Of a stretch of DNA of 64,000 nucleotides, positions 44,020 to 53,150 are shown piece after piece. Location: the NCBI RefSeq assembly GCF_001941825.1, contig NZ_CP019038.1, positions 2,046,001-2,110,000 on the forward strand. The letters run 5' to 3'. Source of the stretch: Massilia putida (GTDB lineage: Bacteria > Pseudomonadota > Gammaproteobacteria > Burkholderiales > Burkholderiaceae_D). The notes below the pieces were generated by a model, which saw only the letters and a list, made by a program, of their open reading frames with translations, was not told the DNA's origin and did no database searches. The position numbers were made by a program, and so were the translations under genes. Every line of letters begins with the position of its first letter. Position 1 is the first letter of the stretch.

Positions 44020-44478
44020 ATGCTTAAGCCCATCTTGCTGGTCGAAGACAACCCGAACGATCTCGAACTCACGCTGATCGCACTGTCCAAGAGCCAGCTC
44101 GCCAACCAGGTCATCATCGTGCGCGACGGCGCCGAGGCGCTGGACTACCTGCACCGCCGCGGCGACTACGCGTCGCGCCCGGCCGGCAACCCGGCCGTCG
44201 TGCTGCTCGACCTGAAATTGCCGAAAGTGGACGGCCTCGAAGTCCTGCGCGAAATCCGCAGTACGGACGGCCTCAAGCCGCTGCCGGTCGTGATGCTCAC
44301 CTCGTCGAAGGAAGAACAGGATCTGGTGCGCAGCTATGAACTGGGCGTGAACGCCTATGTGGTGAAGCCCGTCGATTTCACGGAATTCGTGCGCGCGATC
44401 GCGGACCTGGGCATCTTCTGGGCCGTGCTGAACGAACCGCCGCCGGGGTCGCAGCGCTACATCAAGCCCAGCAAATAA
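44020..44478 (+). CDS. CheY-like response regulator (Rcp1-like) of the phytochrome
   Basis: A 152-residue single-domain receiver. The acidic pocket is LLVEDNPNDLELTL, the phospho-acceptor is in VVLLDLKLPKVDGLEV, and the conserved Lys is in YVVKPVDFTEF. The extended loop before the phospho-acceptor strand is typical of Rcp1-type partners of phytochrome kinases. No output domain, so it acts by protein contact. It sits 19 bases after bphP. Confidence 0.9.
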   Translation: MLKPILLVEDNPNDLELTLIALSKSQLANQVIIVRDGAEALDYLHRRGDYASRPAGNPAVVLLDLKLPKVDGLEVLREIRSTDGLKPLPVVMLTSSKEEQDLVRSYELGVNAYVVKPVDFTEFVRAIADLGIFWAVLNEPPPGSQRYIKPSK

Positions 44479-44480
44479 TC

Positions 44481-46091
44481 CTAGATGGTGGCGGCCTGCC
44501 GCCGCCGCAGCAAATGCCGGATGCGCGCGCTGAGCGCATCCGGGTGATACGGCTTCTGCAGCAGATTCACGGACGCCTCGAGCTTCCCTTCGTGCGCCAG
44601 CACGCCCTCCGCGTAACCCGACGTGTACAGGATCTGCGCCTGCGGCAACCGTGCCCGCACCACTTCGCCCAGCTGCAGGCTGCTCACCGGCCCGGGCATG
44701 ATCACGTCCGTGAACACGAGGTCGATGTGCTGTCCGCTCTCGACCAGCTCGACGGCTTTCGCCGCATCCGGCGCTTCCAGCACCCGATAGCCGAGCGCGG
44801 ACAGGATGCCGCACGTCGTGCTGCGCACGTCTTCCTCGTCCTCGACGACGAGGATCGTCTCGACCCCGCCCAGCAGCGGCCCCGCGGACATCTGCTCCGC
44901 GCGCACGGGCTCGGCCTCGCTGCGCGGCAGGTAGATGCGCACGCTCGTACCCTTGCCCGGCTCGCTGCGCAGAACGATCTCGCCGCCGGATTGCTTGACG
45001 AACCCGTACGCCATCGACAACCCCAGGCCCGTCGCCTGCCCCGTCGGCTTGGTCGTGAAGAACGGTTCGAACGCGCGTTCCAGCACTTCGGGCGGCATGC
45101 CTTTGCCGGTGTCCTTCACTTCGATCAGCACATAATCGCCGAACGGCACTTCCGACGGCAACGGACCATCCGGCCCGACGTTGGCCGCGCGGATCGTCAG
45201 CGTGCCGCCGCCGGCCATCGCATCGCGCGCATTGATCGCAAGGTTCAGCAGCACATTGTTGAGCTGGTTGGGATCGACGAGCGTGCTGCCCAGGCCGGCC
45301 TCGATCTCGGTCACGACGCGCGCGCGCGGGCCGAGCACGCGGCGCATCATGTCGTCCATCTCGCGCAGCAGGTGCCCCGGATTGATCACGACCGCCTGCA
45401 ACGGCTGGCGGCGCGCGAAGGCGAGCAGGTGCGACGACAGCTTGGCGCCCCGTTCGACGCCGGCCAGCGCCATGTCCACGCGCGCCCTGCCGGCATCGTT
45501 CAGATTGCCCACCAGCTTGAGCAGCTGGAGATTGCCGCCGATGATCTGCAAGACATTGTTGAAGTCGTGCGCGACGCCGCCCGTCAGCTGGCCGATCGCC
45601 TCCATCTTCTGCGCCTGGTGCAGCGCCGACTGGCTGGCGGCCAATTGCTCCTGGCTGTGGCGCAGCGACACGAACGCGGCATCGCGCTGGCGCCGCGCGA
45701 TGCAGGCATCGCTGTGGTAGCGCACGCGGGCGACGAGCTCGCGCGGATCGGGCCACTTGACGAGGTAATCGTTGGCGCCGACGGCGAAGGCCTTCGCCTT
45801 GATTTCCGGATCTTCCTCGGACGACAGCATGACGACGGGAACGTATTCCGTGTCCTTGTCGGCACGCAGGCGACGCGTGACCTCGAACCCGTCGATCTCG
45901 GGCATGCGCAAATCGACGAGCACGACCGTCGCACCGACTTCCTTGGCCAGCTCGACCGCCATGCCGGGGTCACGGGCATAACGCAGCGCGTACGACGCGC
46001 ACCCCTTCAGGCCGTGGGAAATGATGTCCTCGGCAAAGGGTTCATCGTCGATGAGGAGAACCGAGCAGGCGCTTGCGTCGTCTTGGTTCAT
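44481..46091 (-). CDS. receiver-kinase-receiver hybrid sensor protein
   Basis: A 536-residue soluble protein. The N-terminal receiver has LLIDDEPFAED and VVLVDLRMPEIDGFEV. A coiled linker leads to HisKA (GQLTGGVAHDFNNVLQII) and HATPase_c (GKGMPPEVLERA, GLGLSMAYGF), and a second receiver follows with LVFTDVIMPGP. The kinase core closely resembles that of the hybrid kinase at 37663. It converges with the phytochrome response regulator two bases away, so it may take part in the same signalling. Confidence 0.9.
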   Translation of the reverse strand: MNQDDASACSVLLIDDEPFAEDIISHGLKGCASYALRYARDPGMAVELAKEVGATVVLVDLRMPEIDGFEVTRRLRADKDTEYVPVVMLSSEEDPEIKAKAFAVGANDYLVKWPDPRELVARVRYHSDACIARRQRDAAFVSLRHSQEQLAASQSALHQAQKMEAIGQLTGGVAHDFNNVLQIIGGNLQLLKLVGNLNDAGRARVDMALAGVERGAKLSSHLLAFARRQPLQAVVINPGHLLREMDDMMRRVLGPRARVVTEIEAGLGSTLVDPNQLNNVLLNLAINARDAMAGGGTLTIRAANVGPDGPLPSEVPFGDYVLIEVKDTGKGMPPEVLERAFEPFFTTKPTGQATGLGLSMAYGFVKQSGGEIVLRSEPGKGTSVRIYLPRSEAEPVRAEQMSAGPLLGGVETILVVEDEEDVRSTTCGILSALGYRVLEAPDAAKAVELVESGQHIDLVFTDVIMPGPVSSLQLGEVVRARLPQAQILYTSGYAEGVLAHEGKLEASVNLLQKPYHPDALSARIRHLLRRRQAATI

Positions 46092-46203
46092 TGCAGCTGC
46101 GGAGCGGTCGGCATTGAAAACAGGAACTAGAATTGCAAAAAAGTAAGCTTTGATTTTACACGAAGGGCGGCTGAGGTGTAATTCGATTCAATCGTGCGAC
46201 GGT

Positions 46204-46226
46204 CGCGATATTGCTCAGATATCGCG
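46204..46226. promoter_or_regulatory. perfect palindrome CGCGATAT-N7-ATATCGCG
   Basis: Eight-base arms at 46204-46211 and 46219-46226 with a 7-base centre, about 110 bases upstream of the minus-strand hybrid kinase start. It could be an operator or a small hairpin. No flanking U-tract. Confidence 0.35.
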
Positions 46227-46332
46227 GGCCTTGATGCTTAAAGTATCAACACGCGAACAAGGTCGCATGACATGGATGCCAAGCGTCCGCGTGGTCGTAC
46301 GGGCGGCCCCGATTGGAACGCCGCAAGCGGGC

Positions 46333-46665
46333 TCAGTGACTCTTCTTTTTATTCGACGTAAACGTCCGCGCATAAAACCCCGGCGGCTTCTTCGCCACCC
46401 AGTCGATAAAGGCCCGGATATCGTCATCGCTCCGCAGCGCTTCCCACGTGTGATAGGCGCGCAGCAATTCGCGTTCCGAAAACGTCGCGTGGATCTTGCG
46501 ATGGCAGATCTTGTGGATCGGGAATTGCTCCCTGCCCTTCAGCGACTTCGGGATCAGGTGATGGCGGTCGATGTTGACCGTGCCCAGCGGCCGGCCGCAC
46601 AGCGGACAGGGATGGTCCGTCGCGGGCGGTGCGGGGAGGTCGGGGAAAGAGGAACGGCGCGCCAT
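46333..46665 (-). CDS. HNH-domain protein
   Basis: A 110-residue protein. A zinc-type pair CPLCGRPL is followed by the ββα-metal motif INIDRHHLIPKS-like segment (VNIDRHHLIPKS) and IHKICHRKIHATF. These give His-His and a distal His as in HNH nucleases. It has no nuclease partner such as a restriction or phage module nearby. It lies 41 bases downstream of tartrate dehydrogenase. Whether it cuts DNA is untested. Confidence 0.75.
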   Translation of the reverse strand: MARRSSFPDLPAPPATDHPCPLCGRPLGTVNIDRHHLIPKSLKGREQFPIHKICHRKIHATFSERELLRAYHTWEALRSDDDIRAFIDWVAKKPPGFYARTFTSNKKKSH

Positions 46666-46706
46666 AATCCTGATATCGAGGCGGCCGCCGCCGTTTCAAA
46701 GTGCCT

Positions 46707-47801
46707 TCAGCCGCGCACGCGCGCCGCGATGGCGTCGCCGACCTCGACCGTCGTCGCCGCGCCGCCCAGGTCGCCCGTGCGCGGGCCGGTCCTCAGCACG
46801 TCCTCGATCGCGGCCACGATCGCGTCGTGCGCTTCGCCACAGCGCGGGTCGGCGTCCGGGCCGGCCGCGAGGAACGCCAGCATCATCGCGCCCGACCAGA
46901 TCATCGCGATGGGGTTGGCGATGCCCTTGCCGGCGATGTCTGGCGCGGAGCCGTGCACGGGCTCGAACAGCGACGGGAACGTGCGGTCCGGGTTCAGGTT
47001 GCCGGACGGCGCCAGGCCGATCGTGCCCGTGCAGGCCGGGCCGAGGTCGGACAGGATGTCGCCGAACAGGTTCGATGCCACGACGACGTCGAAGCGGTCG
47101 GGCTGCAGCACGAAGCGGGCCGTCAGGATGTCGATGTGCTGCTTGTCGACCGTCACGTGCGGGTAGTCGGCGTGGATCGCGTCCGCGCGGCCGTCCCACC
47201 ACGGCATGCTGATGGCGATGCCGTTCGACTTCGTCGCGACGGTGAGATGACGGCGGCGGCGCGCGCTGGCCAATTCGAACGCGTAGCGCAGCACGCGGTC
47301 GGTGCCGTGGCGCGTGAACACGGATTCCTGGATCACCATTTCGCGCTCCGTGCCCGCGAACATCACGCCGCCGAGGTTCGTGTACTCGCCTTCCGTGTTT
47401 TCGCGTACGACGAAGAAGTCGATGTCGCCCGGCTTGCGGCCGGCCAGCGGGCACGGCACGCCTTCGAACAGGCGCACCGGGCGCAGGTTGATGTACTGGT
47501 CGAATTCGCGCCGGAACTTGAGCAGCGAGCCCCACAGCGAGATGTGGTCCGGCACCAGCGCCGGCCAGCCGACGGCGCCGAAATAGATGGCGTCCATCGC
47601 GGCCAATTGTTCCTTCCAGTCCGGCGGCATCATCTCGCCGTGCTGGATGTACCAGTCGCAGCTGGCCCACGGAAAATGCGTGAAGTCCAGCTGCAGGCCG
47701 AAGCGTTCGGCCGCGGCCGCCAGTACTTTCAAACCCTCGGGCAGGACTTCCTTGCCGATGCCGTCGCCGGCAATCGCGGCGATCTTGAAACGTCGTGTCA
47801 T
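46707..47801 (-). CDS. ttuC: tartrate dehydrogenase / D-malate dehydrogenase-like
   Basis: A 364-residue beta-decarboxylating dehydrogenase of the isopropylmalate/isocitrate superfamily. IAAIAGDGIGKEVLPEGL is the N-terminus, FVVRENTEGEYTNLGG the substrate loop, and NLFGDILSDLGP the metal-binding aspartates. FEPVHGSAPDIAGKG is the coenzyme-binding loop. The family oxidises tartrate or D-malate with NAD and divalent metal. It lies 26 bases downstream of the MFS gene, which may import or export the acid. dmlA is the alternative name. Confidence 0.85.
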   Translation of the reverse strand: MTRRFKIAAIAGDGIGKEVLPEGLKVLAAAAERFGLQLDFTHFPWASCDWYIQHGEMMPPDWKEQLAAMDAIYFGAVGWPALVPDHISLWGSLLKFRREFDQYINLRPVRLFEGVPCPLAGRKPGDIDFFVVRENTEGEYTNLGGVMFAGTEREMVIQESVFTRHGTDRVLRYAFELASARRRRHLTVATKSNGIAISMPWWDGRADAIHADYPHVTVDKQHIDILTARFVLQPDRFDVVVASNLFGDILSDLGPACTGTIGLAPSGNLNPDRTFPSLFEPVHGSAPDIAGKGIANPIAMIWSGAMMLAFLAAGPDADPRCGEAHDAIVAAIEDVLRTGPRTGDLGGAATTVEVGDAIAARVRG

Positions 47802-47827
47802 GGGTAGTCTTTCTTGATGGGTACGAC

Positions 47828-49213
47828 TCAAACGGCCGGCGCCGCGACGACGAGACGCGAAAAACTGGCCACGCTGGCCGCGAACGAGAACGCGGCGGCG
47901 ATGCCGAGCGCGAACCACGGTCCGCGCACGTGGGAAATGGTAAGGCAGAACGCGACCAGGGCGGCGCCCGTTGCCTGCCCCGTCAGGCGCGCGGTCGCGA
48001 CCATGCCGCTGGCGCTGCCGGCGCGCGATGCCGGCGCGCTGCCCATGATCGCCTTCACGTTGGGTGCCTGGAAGAAGCCGAAGCCGATGCCGCACACCGC
48101 CATGCGCCAGCCGATGGCGAGGGCGGACGGCGCCGCCGGCAGACTCATCATCGTGACCAGGCCCACCGCGAGGATCAGCAGACCGATGCCGCCCAGGAGG
48201 CCCGGCGAATAGCGGTCGCTCAAGCGCCCCGCCACGGGCGCCATCACGCCGACGAGCACGGGCCACGGCGTCATCAGGAAGCCCGTCTCGACGGGGGAAC
48301 GGCCCAAGGTGGTCTCGAAAAAGAACGGCAGCGCGACGAACGCGAGCGCCTGCGCGGCGAAGGTGCAGACCGCGGTGATGGTCGACAGCGCGAACAAGGG
48401 CCGGCGGAACAGGTCGACGGGAAGCAACGGCGCCGGATGCCCGCGCTCGCGGCGCAGCAGCAGGCCGAAGAACACGAGCGCGATCAGCGCCTCGGGCAGC
48501 AACGTCTTCATACCCACGCGGTGCGCGGCATCGCCCAGCGCCAGCACGGCCATCGAAAAAGCGACGACGTTATAGATGCCCGCCAGGCCGTCGACGCGGT
48601 GGCTGGCGCGGCGCGTTTCCGGCAGTACCTTGCGCGCCATAAAAAAGGCGACGATGCCAGGCAACACGTTAATACCAAACAGCCATTGCCACGACGACGT
48701 GGCAAGGATGACGGAGGCAAGGCTCGGTCCGAGCGCGAAGCCGATCGCGACGACGAGCGCGTTGTTGCCGAAGCCGCGTCCCTGCAGCTTGGCCGGATAC
48801 GTGGCACGCAGCAGCGCCGTGTTGACGCCCATGATGGCGCTGGCGCCGACGCCCTGGAACAGCCGCGCGACGATCAGCGCGGGCAGCGACCAGGCGAGCG
48901 CGCACGCGAGCGACGCCAGCGTGAACAAGGCCATCCCGGCGACGTAGACGCGGCGGTAGCCGATCGTTTCGCCCAGCGCCGCGATGGGCAGCAAGGTCGC
49001 GACCATGGCCAGCTGGTAGGCATTCACGATCCAGACCGAGTCGGCCGGCGTCGCGTGCAACTGTTGCGCCATCGCGGGCAGCGCGGTGTTGGCGATGGCG
49101 GTATCGAGCGACGACATGCCCACGCCGAGCGCGAGGGCGATGATGGCCAACGCGCGGGGTCCCGGCGGGAGGCCGTCCTGTTCGAGGGGTGTTGTATTGA
49201 CTGTTGCTTGCAT
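47828..49213 (-). CDS. MFS transporter (DHA2-like)
   Basis: A 461-residue major-facilitator protein with about 14 hydrophobic segments. GVGMSSLDTAIANTALP and WIVNAYQLAMVATLLPIAAL give the DHA2 signature, and RLFQGVGASAIMGVNTALLR the motif C region. It may export a drug or carry a metabolite related to the downstream dehydrogenase. Substrate uncertain. AGGATC lies upstream of ATG 49213. Confidence 0.88.
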   Translation of the reverse strand: MQATVNTTPLEQDGLPPGPRALAIIALALGVGMSSLDTAIANTALPAMAQQLHATPADSVWIVNAYQLAMVATLLPIAALGETIGYRRVYVAGMALFTLASLACALAWSLPALIVARLFQGVGASAIMGVNTALLRATYPAKLQGRGFGNNALVVAIGFALGPSLASVILATSSWQWLFGINVLPGIVAFFMARKVLPETRRASHRVDGLAGIYNVVAFSMAVLALGDAAHRVGMKTLLPEALIALVFFGLLLRRERGHPAPLLPVDLFRRPLFALSTITAVCTFAAQALAFVALPFFFETTLGRSPVETGFLMTPWPVLVGVMAPVAGRLSDRYSPGLLGGIGLLILAVGLVTMMSLPAAPSALAIGWRMAVCGIGFGFFQAPNVKAIMGSAPASRAGSASGMVATARLTGQATGAALVAFCLTISHVRGPWFALGIAAAFSFAASVASFSRLVVAAPAV

Positions 49214-49284
49214 GCTCGATCCTGACGGCAAAGGATCGATTGTAGGCCGGTTGGCAGAAGCTTGCAGAACCGGCCCGCGAGCGG

Positions 49285-50502
49285 TCAGCAGCCGCTTGGT
49301 TTCACGCGTTCGACGTCGAGTCCGAACAGCGGCCGCAGGCGCGTGCCGAAGACATTGCCCGTGAACGCGGCCACGAGCCACAGCCAGCCGTGCAGGCTGC
49401 CCGACACGATGCCGCTGAAGTAGGCGCCGATATTGCAGCCGTAGGCGAGCCGCGCGCCATAGCCCAGCATCAGTCCGCCGACGACGGCCGCGATGAGCGA
49501 GCGCAGCGGCACGCGCCACACGGGCGCGTAACGGCCCGCGAGCGCCGCCGCGAGCATCGCGCCCAGCACGATGCCGATGTCCATCACGGACGTCACGTCG
49601 TGCGACACGGGCGCGGCCAGCGCGGCGGCATTGGCTTTCGTCGACCAGTACGTCCAGCTCGCCGTGTCGATGCCGATCACCTGCGCGGCCTTGGCGCCCC
49701 ACAGCGCGAATGCCGACGTCACGCCCCACGGCCGGCCCGACAGCGCGAGCGTGGCAAAGTTCAGCACGACGAGCGCGATGGCGCCGGCCACCAGCGGCCA
49801 CGGCCCGTGCAACCACGGCGACGCGTGCGCGGGCCGCAAGTCGGGCGCGACGAGACGGCCGTGGCGGCGCTTCTCGACGACCACGGTGATGCATGCGATC
49901 AGCGCGAACACGATCCAGTTGAGCAGCAGCGCCGGCGCGAGGCCCAGGGTCTTCACGAGCGAGATCGGCTTGAGCTGCGGCAGCGACGTCCAGAACGGCA
50001 TGTGCGCGGTGGCGATGACGGACCCGGCAATGAACGCGAGCAAGGTCACGATCATGCGCGTGCTGCCGCCGCCGACGGTGTAGAGCGTGCCCGACGCGCA
50101 ACCGCCGCCCAGCTGCATGCCGATGCCGAACATGAAGGCGCCGACGATCACGGACGTGCCCGCGGGCGACACGAGGCCCGTGACGGGATTGCCGAACAAC
50201 GTGCCGGCCGACAGTGCCGGGAAAAACAAGGCGACACCGACGGCGAGCATGATCATCTGCGCGCGCAGGCCGGCGCCGCGCCCGTCGGCGATGAAGACGC
50301 GCCACGCGGACGTGAAGCCGAACGCGGCGTGGTACAGCGCCAGGCCGAGCAGCGCGCCCACGACGAACAGCGCGGCGTGTTTCGCATCGACGGTCTGCGC
50401 GAGATACCAGGCGCCGAGGATGATGAGCAAGAGCGAGACGCCGAGTGGTTTCGGGTTGATGGCCGCGCCGCGGGGGAATGTTGGAGAAACTGCAGTAGAC
50501 AT
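49285..50502 (-). CDS. YeeE/YedE-family (TsuA-like) sulfur-compound transporter
   Basis: A 405-residue membrane protein with about ten helices. The paired conserved Cys motifs are MQLGGGCASGTLYTVGGGS and YGCNIGAYFSGI, which pass thiosulfate-type ligands through cysteine relays in the YeeE/TsuA family. The C-terminus is RVKPSGC. No tsuB-like sulfurtransferase gene is next to it. An inverted repeat, ATAACG-N5-CGTTAT (50520-50536), lies 18 bases upstream. Confidence 0.85.
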   Translation of the reverse strand: MSTAVSPTFPRGAAINPKPLGVSLLLIILGAWYLAQTVDAKHAALFVVGALLGLALYHAAFGFTSAWRVFIADGRGAGLRAQMIMLAVGVALFFPALSAGTLFGNPVTGLVSPAGTSVIVGAFMFGIGMQLGGGCASGTLYTVGGGSTRMIVTLLAFIAGSVIATAHMPFWTSLPQLKPISLVKTLGLAPALLLNWIVFALIACITVVVEKRRHGRLVAPDLRPAHASPWLHGPWPLVAGAIALVVLNFATLALSGRPWGVTSAFALWGAKAAQVIGIDTASWTYWSTKANAAALAAPVSHDVTSVMDIGIVLGAMLAAALAGRYAPVWRVPLRSLIAAVVGGLMLGYGARLAYGCNIGAYFSGIVSGSLHGWLWLVAAFTGNVFGTRLRPLFGLDVERVKPSGC

Positions 50503-50519
50503 TGGAAAACGCTCTCGGG

Positions 50520-50536
50520 ATAACGTAAGTCGTTAT
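50520..50536. promoter_or_regulatory. inverted repeat upstream of the YeeE/YedE gene
   Basis: ATAACG and CGTTAT are perfect inverted arms with a 5-base centre, 18 bases upstream of the minus-strand start at 50502. Operator role is only suggested by position. Confidence 0.35.
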
Positions 50537-50666
50537 TTTCGCTCGTTTTTTTGTTTCCTGCTGGCGGCGGGTCGGACATGCCCTGAGACAATTGGTGATA
50601 TTTAATCAAGGCGGCGCACCTATAATGTCGTGATCGAATTCAATTCACGGCGCTCGCGAAGACAAC

Positions 50667-51848
50667 ATGGATGCGTTCACACTCGTCGTGGTTTCCGCGC
50701 TCGCAAGCGTCGTCATGGCCGCCAGCATGGCCCTGCTGTACCGGGCCGCCCCGCACCAGACCTGCCTGCGCGACTGGGCGTTGACCGGGGTGTTTTTTAC
50801 TTGCAATAGCGTTCTCGCCGCGTTCGCCTTCAAGTTCCATCTCGCGTCTTTCCTCGTTCCCGGCATCGCCAACGCCCTGTACGTCGCCGGCCATTTCGGC
50901 GTCCTCGCCGGCCTGCGCCGGCACCTCGGACTGGTGCCGGGCTGGCCGCTGATGGTGGCCGTCGTGCCGCTGGTGCTGGCATTGCACGCCGTGCCGGCGC
51001 TGCAGGCGTCCGTGGCGCACAGGTTGCTTGTGTTCACGCCGCTGATCGCCGCCATCAACCTCGGCGTCGGCCTGACGTTGCGCGGCCGCATCCGGCCCGA
51101 CGAATGGCCGACCTACCTGCCGCTCGTCGCCATGGAATGCGTCTTCATGCTCCAGCAGAGCATGCGCACGATCTACCTGGTCGCGAGCAGGGACCATGCG
51201 TTGACCTTCATGGGCAGCCAGTTCTTCCAGACGTCCGGCTCGCTGTTCCTGCTCCTGTTCCTGTCGGTGATTCCGATGAGCTACGCCCTGATCGTCGCCC
51301 ATCGGCAGGCGCAGGACTTGCGCCGCGCCTCGCTGACCGATACCCTCACCGGCTGGCTGAACCGCCGCGCATTGCAGAACACCGCCGATGTCGCATTCAG
51401 CCGCTGCCGGCGCGACGGATCGGGCATGTTCTTCATCATGTTCGACATCGACCATTTCAAGGCGATCAACGACCGCCACGGCCACGGCGTGGGCGATGCG
51501 GCGATCCGGCACGTGACGGACTGCGCGGGCGACGTCCTGCACGGGCATGACGCGCTGTTTCGCATCGGCGGCGAGGAATTCGCGGTGCTGCTGGCCGGCC
51601 AGCGGCTGCACGACGTGCGCGGCATCGCCGAGCGCCTGCGCGAACGCATCGCCGCCACCCCTTTGCGGACGGAGGGGCTCGTCGTGCCGATGACGGTCAG
51701 CGTCGGGGTGGCCGCGTACAGTCAGCATGACGAGCATTGGGAAGCCGTCCTGCGCCGCGCCGACGAGGCGTTGTACCGGGCGAAGGTGCACGGCCGCAAT
51801 CGGGTCGACGTCTGCAACCGCGCCATGGCGGCGAACGTGGGCACATGA
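50667..51848 (+). CDS. membrane diguanylate cyclase (GGDEF)
   Basis: A 393-residue protein. About six transmembrane helices occupy residues 1-210, with no recognised sensor domain. The GGDEF domain follows with LTDTLTGWLNRRAL, MFDIDHFKAINDRHGH and the active-site sequence IGGEEFAVLL. It should make cyclic-di-GMP. No RxxD inhibitory site is evident just before the active site. Followed by a bidirectional terminator. Confidence 0.9.
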   Translation: MDAFTLVVVSALASVVMAASMALLYRAAPHQTCLRDWALTGVFFTCNSVLAAFAFKFHLASFLVPGIANALYVAGHFGVLAGLRRHLGLVPGWPLMVAVVPLVLALHAVPALQASVAHRLLVFTPLIAAINLGVGLTLRGRIRPDEWPTYLPLVAMECVFMLQQSMRTIYLVASRDHALTFMGSQFFQTSGSLFLLLFLSVIPMSYALIVAHRQAQDLRRASLTDTLTGWLNRRALQNTADVAFSRCRRDGSGMFFIMFDIDHFKAINDRHGHGVGDAAIRHVTDCAGDVLHGHDALFRIGGEEFAVLLAGQRLHDVRGIAERLRERIAATPLRTEGLVVPMTVSVGVAAYSQHDEHWEAVLRRADEALYRAKVHGRNRVDVCNRAMAANVGT

Positions 51849-51850
51849 CA

Positions 51851-51887
51851 AAAAGGCCGCGTACTGCGAAACAGTACGCGGCCTTTT
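51851..51887. terminator. bidirectional terminator between GGDEF gene and tRNA-Asn copy 1
   Basis: AAAAGGCCGCGTACTG and CAGTACGCGGCCTTTT form a perfect 16-base stem with a 5-base loop. T-runs occur on both strands, so it can end both the diguanylate cyclase and the tRNA transcript. Confidence 0.9.
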
Positions 51888-51894
51888 CAGATTC

Positions 51895-51970
51895 TGGCTC
51901 CCCGACCTGGACTCGAACCAGGGACCTGCGGATTAACAGTCCGTCGCTCTACCGACTGAGCTATCAGGGA
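51895..51970 (-). tRNA. tRNA-Asn (GTT), copy 1
   Basis: A 76-base tRNA with encoded CCA. The anticodon GTT is at 51937-51935, in the loop CTGTTAA. The T arm is GGTTCGAGTCC. A TATAAT box is about 15 bases upstream of the 5' end and the bidirectional terminator follows. It is identical to the three copies at 53151, 54594 and 54736. Confidence 0.97.
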
Positions 51971-51992
51971 AAGGAGGCCGCATTATAGCGGC

Positions 51993-53096
51993 TCAGTTCT
52001 GAGGCAGCAAGAGCGCATGTTGCGACGCCGTGTGGAAGTCGCGCCAGACGCGGTTGATGTCGCTGTCCGCGCTTGCCGCGACGAGTCCGCAGTACGGGTA
52101 CAGCGTGTCGACCGCGTACCGCGACGCCGCCACCCATTCCTGCGCGAGCGCCTGCATCCGCGCAGCCTGTGCGTCCGCAACCTCGCTGCCCGCGGCGACG
52201 TCGGCCCAGCAGGCATCGAGCAGCGCATAAAACCGGGTGCGCACGTCATCGAGGCGGCCACAGGCGCCGTCCAGCGCCGCGCGCACGGCCGGCGCCTCGA
52301 TCAGCGGTTCGTTCCGCCCGCCGAACCGGTTGCGCCGGCGCGCGATGCAGCCGGCCGCGAGGTCGACGAAGTGCGACGCCATCCCGGCCACATTGGCCGC
52401 CAGCGTGACGAAGGCGAACGGCAGGAACGGGAAACGGTACAGCGGCCCCCGGGCGCGCGCCGCGGCCGGATCGATGACGAAGCCGTGGTCCGCGTGGACC
52501 CACGCGCCGCGGATGCGGTAGGCGTGCGAGGCGGTGGCGCGCAGGCCGATGCTGCGCCAGCGCGGCACGATCTCGACGATGTCCTTGGGGACGACGAACG
52601 CCTGCATGCGCGGCTGGCCGTCCGCACCCCGCAGCGGCTGGCCGTCCTCGCGCAGCCAGGCGTTGAACGTGAAGTGGGTCGCCATCGGCGCGCCGCTCGC
52701 GTAGTCCCATTCGCCTTCGATGCGCCAGCCGTCGCCCTCGCGGTCCGCGTGGCCGGTCGGGGCCCCGCTGCCGGCGAGGCAGGCGCGCGGCGTCGCGAGG
52801 ATGTCGCGCGCCAGGTGCGGCGGCAGGAAGCCCGCGAACCAGCCGGCGCCGGCGCACAGGGTGACGGTCCAGCCGACGCTGCCGTCGACGCGCGCGATGG
52901 CCTCTTCCAGCCGCACGACGTCCGGCAGCGGGCGCTCTTCCCCGCCGACGGCGCGCGGCGCCAGCATGCGCAGCCAGCCGCGGCGGTGGATCAGGGCCTG
53001 GTGGACCGGATGCAGCCAGCCGTCCATGTCGGCGGAGGCGGCGTAGCGGGCGATACGGGCGGCGTCGCGCGCCGCGAGTGGAGAAAGGGTCGGCAT
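51993..53096 (-). CDS. acyl-CoA dehydrogenase-like flavoprotein
   Basis: A 367-residue protein with the acyl-CoA dehydrogenase fold: helical N-terminal domain to about 115, beta domain (WRIEGEWDYASGA, AFVVPKDIVEIVPRW) and C-terminal helical domain. GLRATASHAYRI fits flavin-dependent monooxygenases of the HpaB/DszC kind as well as dehydrogenases. The active-site base cannot be placed safely. It sits between tRNA-Asn copies 1 and 2, with its start only 16 bases beyond the terminator of copy 2. Confidence 0.75.
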   Translation of the reverse strand: MPTLSPLAARDAARIARYAASADMDGWLHPVHQALIHRRGWLRMLAPRAVGGEERPLPDVVRLEEAIARVDGSVGWTVTLCAGAGWFAGFLPPHLARDILATPRACLAGSGAPTGHADREGDGWRIEGEWDYASGAPMATHFTFNAWLREDGQPLRGADGQPRMQAFVVPKDIVEIVPRWRSIGLRATASHAYRIRGAWVHADHGFVIDPAAARARGPLYRFPFLPFAFVTLAANVAGMASHFVDLAAGCIARRRNRFGGRNEPLIEAPAVRAALDGACGRLDDVRTRFYALLDACWADVAAGSEVADAQAARMQALAQEWVAASRYAVDTLYPYCGLVAASADSDINRVWRDFHTASQHALLLPQN

Positions 53097-53111
53097 CTGG
53101 ATGCGGAAACG

Positions 53112-53143
53112 AAAAAGGCCGCGTATCGATAACGCGGCCTTTT
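53112..53143 (-). terminator. terminator after tRNA-Asn copy 2
   Basis: AAAAGGCCGCGT and ACGCGGCCTTTT form a 12-base perfect stem with a 7-base loop and a T-run on the minus strand. Confidence 0.85.
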
Positions 53144-53150
53144 GGAATTC

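Noticed and set aside
46333..46665. HNH protein as part of a phage-defence or restriction system
   Set aside because: No methylase, second nuclease, NTPase or phage gene is next to it; only the HNH motif itself is supported.
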